Source: Neonectria sp. B-13
Lineage: Eukaryota; Ascomycota; Sordariomycetes; Hypocreales; Nectriaceae
Direction: 5' to 3'
Length of the DNA stretch: 64,000 nt
Assembly (NCBI GenBank): GCA_002682825.1
Contig: NOKP01000002.1
Location: 749,132 to 813,131, forward strand
A program made the translations under genes and the position numbers. Below the pieces are notes generated by a model, which saw nothing but the letters and a program-made list of their open reading frames with translations, made no database searches and was not told the DNA's origin. Numbering within the stretch: position 1 is the stretch's first letter; the number at the start of each line of letters is the position of its first letter. This document shows, in pieces, positions 57,058 through 64,000 of the stretch.

Positions 57058-59305
57058 ATGGCACAGTTACCGAGCGCTTCGTTTGGCCCAGGAAACCAGG
57101 GCCTCCAAATGGGGCAGAACTACGGGACGATCAACGCAGAGTTCCACCCTCCACCTGGTAAGTCGTCTACGAATGAACCATGCCCTTCAATCCCGAGACC
57201 CTACCCGTGCTGACTTGTCCAAGAACCATCGGAGACCCCACCGCTTCCGTTCGCTGCGATTCCCTTCCGACGCGACCCTGACTTCGTGAACCGTGGAGAC
57301 ATTCTCGACCAAATAGATCGGGTATGCTCGGAGCCGGCAGGTCGCGTGGCCCTGGTTGGCCTGGGTGGCATTGGGTATGAACGACACGCGTCATTCTATT
57401 GTTTTTCATTACAATTCAGAGTTAACTAAAAGGACAGCAAATCGCAACTGGCCATCGAATTCGCCCATCGCATCGTCGAAAGGCCGGCCGACACTTGGGT
57501 GTTCTGGATTCATGCCAGCACCCAGGCACGAGTCGAAGAAGGCTTTGCTACAATCGCCGAGATGGTCAAGCTACCGGGCCGAAACCAGCCCAAGGCCAAC
57601 ATACCACAGCTTGTGTCCATCTGGCTGTCCAACGAACGACATGGAAATTGGATCATGATTATTGATAGCGCTGATGATCTCGACGTACTATTCGGCAAAA
57701 CAAGAAATACTGGTGATGGGCGGCCACTGGCGACGTACCTACCACAGAGCCGAAAAGGATCCATCATTCTTACTACACGCGACAGAGATCTGGCCTTCAG
57801 ACTGACTGGAAACCACCGAAACATTATTGAAGTCGGCCCAATGACGGAGACGGACGCCCTCAGGCTCCTAGAGAATCGACTAGGATCCCTATCAGATATG
57901 GCTACAGCAGTCGATCTTGTGCAGGAGCTTGACCTTGTTCCTCTAGCTATCAGCCAAGCTGCGGCTTACATACAAACACGAGCGCCGCGGAGCTCACTTG
58001 AAAAGTATCTAGCCGAATTCCGAGGGAGCGAGCGCAAGAGACTGCGGCTCCTTAAACATGATGCTGGCGACCTGCGGCGGGAAGGAGGCGCATCCAACGC
58101 CATTCTTACAACCTGGCAGGTTTCATTCGACCACATTCACTTTAAGAAGCCCTCTGCTGCAGACCTCCTGTCGCTTATGAGCTTCTTTAATACACAAGGC
58201 ATACCCGAGAGTCTCCTTAAAGCCTCCAGACACACTCAAGACGTCACACAAGCAAGTAGTCCAGGTGATACAACTAGCTCAAGATCCAATAGCGGCGATA
58301 GCACCACAGACGACAATTTTGAGGATGATGTGGCGACATTGACGGCCTTCTGTCTTATTACAATGACCGAAGGAGACACGTTCGAGATGCACGGGCTCGT
58401 ACAGCTTTCAACGAGGAAGTGGCTGGAGACCCATGGGCAACAAGAAATATTCAAGCATGAGTATATCAACCTCATGGCCGACTCGTTTCCATCGGCAGAA
58501 TACGAAAATTGGGGCACTTGTCAGACATTATTTCCACACGTTGAAGTAGCGCTCGAGTGTCGCCCAACGAACGACAGTCAGAAACTACCCTGGGCGTACC
58601 TTTTACACAACTGTGGTTGGTATGCAATAGAACAGGGCATNNNNNNNNNNNNNNNNNNNNNNNNNNNNNNNNNNNNNNNNNNNNNNNNNNNNNNNNNNNN
58701 NNNNNNNNNNNNNNNNNNNNNNNNNNNNNNNNNNNNNNNNTGGGGTGGATCATCCTAACACGCTGACTGGCATGAGTAATCTTGCTAGCACACTTTCTGC
58801 ACAAAGCCGATATGAGGAGGCCGAGAAGTTGCAGGTCGAGGTACTAGAGACTTGGAGGATACAGCTTGGGGTGGATCATCCTAACACGCTGACTGGCATG
58901 AATAATCTTGCTAGCACACTTTATTCACAAAGCCGATATGAGGAGGCCAAGAAGTTGCAGGTCGAGGTGCTAGAGACACGGAGGATACAGCTTGGGGTGG
59001 ATCATCCTGACACGCTGACTAGCATGAGTAATCTTGCTAGCACACTTTATGCACAGAGCCGATATGAGGAGGCCGAGAAGTTGCAGGTCCACCTGCTAGA
59101 GACTCGGAGGATGAAGACTGGGTTGGATCATCGCGATACACTGACTTGCATGGACAACCTCGCCTGTACATGGAGGTACCAAGGCCGACACGAAGAGGCG
59201 TTAGTGTTAATGACGAGCTGTGCTCAGGCTCTGCAACGGGTTCTAGGTCCAGAACATCCACACACTCTGAGTAGTCTATCCTGTGTAGAGAGGTGGAGTG
59301 GGTAG
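57058..59305 (+). CDS. NLR protein: sigma-like prion motif, NB-ARC, TPR (assembly gap)
   Basis: Fungal NLR. Exons 57058-57157, 57224-57374 and 57438-59305 join in phase; the third is interrupted by 100 N (58641-58740). The first exon encodes only a short N-terminal peptide with the alternating motif GNQGLQMGQNYGTI (residues 12-25, N-x-G-x-Q-x-G-x-N-x-G-x-I). This matches, as far as I can recall, the sigma-type amyloid motif of fungal SesB and NLR proteins. After a Pro-rich linker (PSETPPLPFAAIPFRRDPDF) the NB-ARC has Walker A GLGGIGKSQ (split by intron 2), Walker B NWIMIIDSADD, GSIILTTRDRD, VPLAISQAAAYI and an MHD-like FEMHGLVQ. The C-terminus is a TPR array of 42-residue units ending at 59305. 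Expected role: an amyloid-transmitted cell-death or incompatibility signal, inferred from family. Confidence 0.85.
58641..58740. other. Assembly gap of 100 N
   Basis: Exactly 100 undetermined bases lie at the start of the TPR array of the second NLR. The round number indicates a gap of unknown size. The reading frame before the gap and the TPR frame after it differ if N are counted literally, so the true missing length is not 100. Confidence 0.98.
58747..59250 (+). repeat. 126-bp tandem repeats encoding TPRs (second NLR)
   Basis: Units begin (GGATCATC) at 58747, 58873, 58999 and, diverged, 59125, a strict 126-bp period. The first three are nearly identical at the DNA level; unit differences include TCTGCA/TATTCA/TATGCA before CAAAGCCGATATGAGG. 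More units probably lie in the N gap. Confidence 0.9.
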
Positions 59306-59658
59306 AATGCCTTGAATATAGCTCTTTGATATGCATACAAGAGCACGTCTCAACCTACTTGATGCTGGCACTTCCTACATATTATCTTCCAAGCCCGGAC
59401 CGGAGTTGGGTGGTCTAGCGGCGGTGGCGGAGTGCAGTGGTTCTTGGCGCGGAGTTGACTGAACGTGAGTCTGGGCCGGAGTAGGACGTCACCAGAGGAA
59501 GGGGTTCTCTGCGTGGGATTAATCTGACACTCACAATCAAAGCTTACAAATTTACAATGCAATCAAGGCATTGAGACTCTTATAATGAAACCTTTACCCC
59601 TCTTATCTACCGCCTCCTCTACGCATCGCAACTAGATTTCACACTTCCATCCACTAAT
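59306..59658. other. Short spacer with the second copy of the direct repeat
   Basis: Between the NLR stop and the MFS start; holds the repeat copy at 59398-59488 and the leader of the MFS gene. Confidence 0.5.
59398..59488 (+). repeat. Direct repeat, downstream copy (flanks second NLR)
   Basis: The second copy of the 56245-56332 repeat, same orientation, slightly longer. It starts about 90 bases after the NLR stop codon. See the upstream copy for shared words. Confidence 0.8.
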
Positions 59659-61224
59659 ATGGCATCCTCACCCGAGACAATTCCGCCAGTGAAATCGGAA
59701 GCCGACACGCTGTCCCATATATCACCACAAGAACAAGGTGAGTAGGCGTCGCGGAAAACATAATCGGGGAACGAATCATTGCCTGACACAGAGATCATCA
59801 GACGTTGAGTCAAACGAGCAACCCAAGAAGGATGAAAACATTTACCCTGCCGATGCCCTCTCGCCGCCACGGCAAATTTTGTTCGTCGGAACTCTCTGTA
59901 CAAGCATGATATTTAATCAAGCCGGCCTGGGCAACACCCTAACGACTGTCGGTGTTATCGGGGAGTCGTTCGGCATCACCAACCCGGGTCAGCTATCCTG
60001 GTTGATCGCCGGCTACAGTTTGACCATTGGCACATCTCTTCCCACGTCCTCTTCATCTTTGCCCGCGTCTTCCAAGGCATCGGCCCTGCGCTGACCTTGC
60101 CCAACGGCCTTGCCATCTTGGGCCAGGCTTACTCGCCGGGACCTCGCAAAAACATGTCATTTGCCTGGTTCGGTGGATCAGCTCCTTTTGGCGCCATCGC
60201 GGGTTTCGTATTCGGAGGCCTCTTTGCTCTTACTTGGTGGCCGTGGATTTACTGGAGCCAGGCGATTGCCCTCGCCGGTGTGGCCGCCTTCGCCGCCTGG
60301 ACGATTCCTCCTCTACCTGTTCAGCCAACTCAAAACCGAACAATCCGTGAAAAGCTCATTGATCTGGATATTCCTGGTGGGTTAACTGGCGTTACGGCTT
60401 TGGTATTGTTCAACTTTGCGTGGAACCAGGCCGTGGTCGTCGGTTGGCTGCCTTACGTCTACGTCTGTTTGATTCTCGGCGTCCTTTTCGGTGTGGGCTT
60501 CTTTTGCAACGAACTGTACTGGGCCAAGACGCCGATTCTACCCTTGGCAGCTTTCAATATGGATATTGCCTTTGTTTTTGCTTGCACAGCAACTGGCTGG
60601 GCTTGTTTCGGTATTTGGGTACGTTTCTTTGCAACTGAGGAAAAAGACTCAAAACTAATAGATAATCAGGTCTTCTACATCGGGCAAGTAGCGCTCAATG
60701 TCGGCGGTAATACTCCTCTTCAAATGGCAGCGTGGTTTCTCCCCATCATTCCTTCTGGTTTGATCTCAGCTTTGGCTGTTGGAAAATTGCTCGGCAAGAT
60801 TCCCGCTTCGTGGATCATGGTTGCCGGGCAGGTCGCCTACCTGACCGGATCCATCCTCGCAGCTACTCGACCTGCGGATTCCATTTACTGGACATACTAC
60901 TTCTTTAGCGTCCTCATCATCACTGTCGGTATGGACACCTCGTTCCCCGCTGCTACAATCATCTTCTCCAACGCGGTGCCCCAGCAGTATCAGGGAATGG
61001 GTGCAAGCGTGGTCCTGACCATTGTCAACTACAGCATCTCTATTGGCCTTGGCATGGCTGGTGCTGTCGAGACACACATCAATCATGGCGGAAAGATGAA
61101 ATCGGACATTCTTTTGGGCTACCGCGGAGCTCTATTGCTGGGAGTTGGCCTCGCTGGACTCGGCCTTGTCCTGAGTCTCATATATGTGGCTAAAGAACAC
61201 TGGGATAAGAGATCTCTCACTTGA
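59659..61224 (+). pseudogene. DHA2-type MFS transporter with internal deletion and frameshift
   Basis: Exons 59659-59737 and 59802 onward encode an N-terminal tail and the first transmembrane segments (LFVGTLCTSMIFNQ, then SWLIAGYSLTIGT). At about 60031-60040 the frame jumps: the original frame ends at TGA 60092-60094, while the next family-typical sequence, SHVLFIFARVFQGIGPALT, is in another frame from 60040 to the stop at 61224. In DHA2 drug:proton antiporters, about 40-45 residues, including a transmembrane segment and the motif-A loop (G-R-L-G-D-like), lie between these two parts and are absent here. The rest (about 60040-61224, with an in-frame 51-nt intron at 60619-60669) is intact. It is probably a pseudogene, or the deletion is an assembly error. 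Confidence 0.75.
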
Positions 61225-61983
61225 ATCAAGCTCAATCATTTTGGGCGTTTGGCATTCTAACTCAACCATTCAACATGTTGGTCGGCACAGGCCCTCGCCA
61301 CTCTTTTCTTCTTCAGCAACACCACAGTAATGCACGAGTACGTGTGTTATTAACAAAATTAGTACATAGAGTCAACCAAATTTCCTTTACTATATCTTCA
61401 ACCACTAAATACACCAACGCTCCTTTGCAAACATAGTTGAGCTTTTAAAGTCCGAGTTTTACTGCACAAGTCTACGAATGTCTATATGAAGACTCTATAC
61501 AAGGAGATTGTCACTACTAGGAAGGCAAGCTACCACACAGACATATAAATACAGCTATCCACTCACTATTAGCTAAGCAAATTTACTAAAACTTCTTCTT
61601 CGTGGTTAATCTCTATTTATCACATTTCTATTATTCGTTGTGGGCATTATCTTGTGAGTTTAATATCACCACAGTGAATATGACAGGCCTGCTTTCCATG
61701 TCCCAGAGCGTTGGTTGAGCTCAATCAGAGTGAAGTTAAGGTTGGATAAAAGTTATACAGGAACTTGGCCGTGTCCCGAAGGTTCCCGCCGCGGTATCCA
61801 AGGTCGTTTAATCTTGGGTGGAGACTAGAACAAAAGCTAGAGAGTAAATAACAAATGGTAGATTTTATGGTTCGCTTCCGTCTATGTCTATGTCTATCTC
61901 ATCTAATTATTAGTCTACTGAATTAACCGCTCACGTCCCATACCGTCTTCTATCTCCTTATTGCGTATACACATGCCCTTCCT
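61225..61983. other. Convergent intergenic spacer
   Basis: AT-biased spacer between the 3' ends of the MFS pseudogene and the GMC oxidoreductase. Nothing recognised. Confidence 0.5.
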
Positions 61984-63968
61984 TCAAGCGTAGAGGCTAG
62001 GATAGGTAGCCTTGATCATATCAGCGCCCTATTGTGCTTGGTTAGTCTCCTGAATCTGGTTGCTCTGTCATAGAATGGTACTGACCTTCTCAGCGATCAT
62101 GTAAACCGAGTTCTGAATGCGGCAATCGGGGATAACCGGAATGATAGAGGCGTCAATGACACGGAGGTTATCGACACCAAAGACCTTGAGCTTGGAATCA
62201 ACAGCACCCTGCTCAATGTTCTGGCCCAGGCGCGCAGTACCGCAAGGGTCTGTAAGGTTTGATGTGGTTAGCATTTTTTCCATGGAATCAGAGACAGCTG
62301 GGGAGAATCGACTTACGGAAGCCTGTTTGGGACCGCTCCTTAATCATGGTGTCCATGGCCTCATCCGATCCCCTAGGCATGGCCCAGGGATAGTCCTCCT
62401 CAACAATATCCTTCATCCCATCGCCATTCAGGATGATATCGTCAACAAAGCGAACACCCTGCCGCATAGCGACTAGGTCCAGGTCGTTGGAAAAGAAGTT
62501 GATGTTGATGTTGGCCTGATCGAGAGGGTTGGTCGAATTGAGAGTAACAGTTCCGTTCTTTGAGAGGGGTCTCAGAAGGTCGACGATAACAGTCATATAG
62601 TCACCCTTTGGCGGTGTAGGGATGTGCCACTGGAAGGCATCGCAGAACATGGGGACAAAGTCGATCTCGAAGTGAGGCTGACCCGCGGGACCGAAAGGAT
62701 CAATACCGCCATTGGACTTCTTGAAGGCCACGTATTCGGGGGACTTCTCGAGGTACTTATCAATACGGGGCAGGCCAACGAGTTCGAGGAGACCGCTAGT
62801 CAGAGGGCCCTTGTTCTTCCAGCGGTAGGCAGAGGCAGCCGCATCCTTCTCCAGGCCGGGGCGCAGAAGGTGGTTATCGAGCCCGTAACCATCCTTGAGC
62901 TTGAAAACGTGAGGCAGGATAGGATGATCCAAGAGGTTCTGACCGATATGCTCCGACTTGACAACAGTCTCGATTCCGAATTTGGCCAGTTCAGCCTCGG
63001 GGCCAATGCCCGAGAGCAGGAGGAGCTTCGGCGTCTCATAGACACCGAGAGACACAATAACCTCGTAGGTGGCACGGAGGGAAAACGTCTGACCGTCGGG
63101 GCCGATGACTTCGACACCCACAGCCTTGCCGTTCTCAAAAATCAGCTGTTTGGCGTTGGTCTCGCCCAATACCGTGATGTTCGGCTTGTTCTCGAGGAAG
63201 CGCCAGCTGGAGGAACGCTTGCCGTTGTAGATAGTGTTGATACACTTCCAGAGGCCATTCATAGTGCCGTTGTGAACGTCATCGGTTAGTCGTTCACCCT
63301 TGCTGACCCAAGCCTTGGTAAGAGCGTTGCGGAAACCCTCTGTCTCGGGCAGCATGTCGGAGTGGGCAACGGGCAATGGGCCACCCTGACCGATGTACTT
63401 GAGTTCGGGACGGTGCTCGCCACGGTCGTCGTGGTAGGTCGCGGGCTAAATGAGAACAGGTTAGAGTCCGAGGTTTTCTATGGGTGTTGTGAAGACACTG
63501 ACCTTGTAAAGATACTCCCTGCACGTGTCCCAGGTCCATTCACTTCCACCAAACTCAGCCCAATCGTCAAAGGTTGCGGCGCTTCCGGGAATCCAGGTAT
63601 AGTAGTTGAGGCACGAGCTACCGCCAAGAACCTTGCCGCGAGTGTTTGGCTTCTCGATGCGAGTGTACTCGGGTCGGTCGATCATACCAGTCTTAAAAGA
63701 CCAATCATACTTAGAGCCTCTAAGCGAGAACGCGGTGGCTGGGGTGGTTATGGCATCAACGGCAGCCGGGTTATCGATTCCAGCTTCGACAATGAGAACG
63801 GACACATTGGGGTTTTCGGCGAGTCGTCCGGCGACGACACATCCGGCAGTACCACCTATAGAAATGTCAGAGCCTGTTATGATTATCATCAAGCGAGGGA
63901 CAGGGTTGTCTCGAACCTCCAACAACAATGAAGTCGAATGCTTTGCGGGGTTCGTTGAGACTGGCCAT
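61984..63968 (-). CDS. GMC oxidoreductase (glucose-methanol-choline family)
   Basis: FAD-dependent alcohol oxidase or dehydrogenase. Exons 63968-63917, 63855-63503, 63445-62317, 62249-62086 and 62028-61984 join in phase to 580 residues. The N-terminal dinucleotide-binding motif IVVGGGTAGCVVAGRL is split by the first intron. The GMC signature GKVLGGSSCLNYYTWIPG follows, then the second signature SGIGP (LLLLSGIGPEAELAKFG). The catalytic His is in HPCGTARLG, and the partner Asn is in NSVYMIAEKGADMIKA. No signal peptide is seen, so it is probably intracellular, unlike secreted aryl-alcohol oxidases. All key residues are present. The substrate (aliphatic, aromatic or polyol) cannot be told. Confidence 0.93.
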
Positions 63969-64000
63969 TGCGATTTTCGGGATTGGTTGATGAATTGAAG

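Noticed and set aside
62624..63289. Plus-strand frame of 221 codons
   Set aside because: Antisense to the GMC oxidoreductase exon 3; composition follows the complement of that gene.

Overview
The window is filamentous-ascomycete (Pezizomycotina) nuclear DNA, most likely from a Sordariomycete. This is inferred from many short spliceosomal introns (about 49-113 nt, GTRNGT...YAG), from fungus-specific families (Zn2Cys6 regulators, PDR-type ABC transporter, NLR proteins with tetratricopeptide repeats, DHA2 MFS, spherulin-like cupin), and from AT-rich decayed islands and C-to-T type stop codons that look like repeat-induced point mutation (RIP). Species cannot be told from the sequence. There are no prokaryotic operons. 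Genes are monocistronic and separated by long non-coding stretches, which makes this look like an accessory, gene-sparse region.

Layout. 2.4-9.2 kb: secreted tyrosinase, GIY-YIG-type (T5orf172/DUF1766) protein, an EthD-family gene broken by one stop, and a small membrane protein, followed by about 2.9 kb of gene-free, partly AT-rich DNA. 12-17.7 kb: cytochrome P450, an unrecognised gene and a BCS1-type AAA ATPase. 18.9-27.2 kb: a full-length PDR ABC transporter and a Zn2Cys6 regulator on the minus strand. 28.2-33.1 kb: a metallo-beta-lactamase-fold hydrolase followed by the first NLR (SesB-like alpha/beta hydrolase, NB-ARC, TPR). 33.6-37.6 kb: an anion:cation symporter MFS and a SET-domain protein. 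40-48.5 kb: a secreted cupin, a small secreted protein, an orphan gene and a pyridoxamine-phosphate-oxidase-like enzyme. 48.5-53.8 kb: low-complexity DNA, a dead F-box/LRR-like gene and a regulator with a C2HC finger plus a Zn2Cys6 cluster. 55-64 kb: a cysteine-rich secreted protein, the second NLR with a prion-like N-terminal motif (interrupted by a 100-N assembly gap and flanked by a direct repeat), a DHA2 MFS with an internal deletion, and a GMC oxidoreductase.

No single pathway ties the window together. There is no PKS, NRPS or terpene synthase, so the P450, transporters and regulators are not called a biosynthetic cluster. The most coherent theme is fungal innate immunity or incompatibility: two NLRs about 24 kb apart with near-identical 126-bp TPR units. 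One carries its own hydrolase domain with Cys at the expected Ser nucleophile. The other carries a sigma-like amyloid motif. Both coding arrays are affected by repeat instability (a premature stop in one, an assembly gap in the other). Several other genes (EthD, F-box/LRR, MFS) are visibly broken, consistent with a decaying accessory region.
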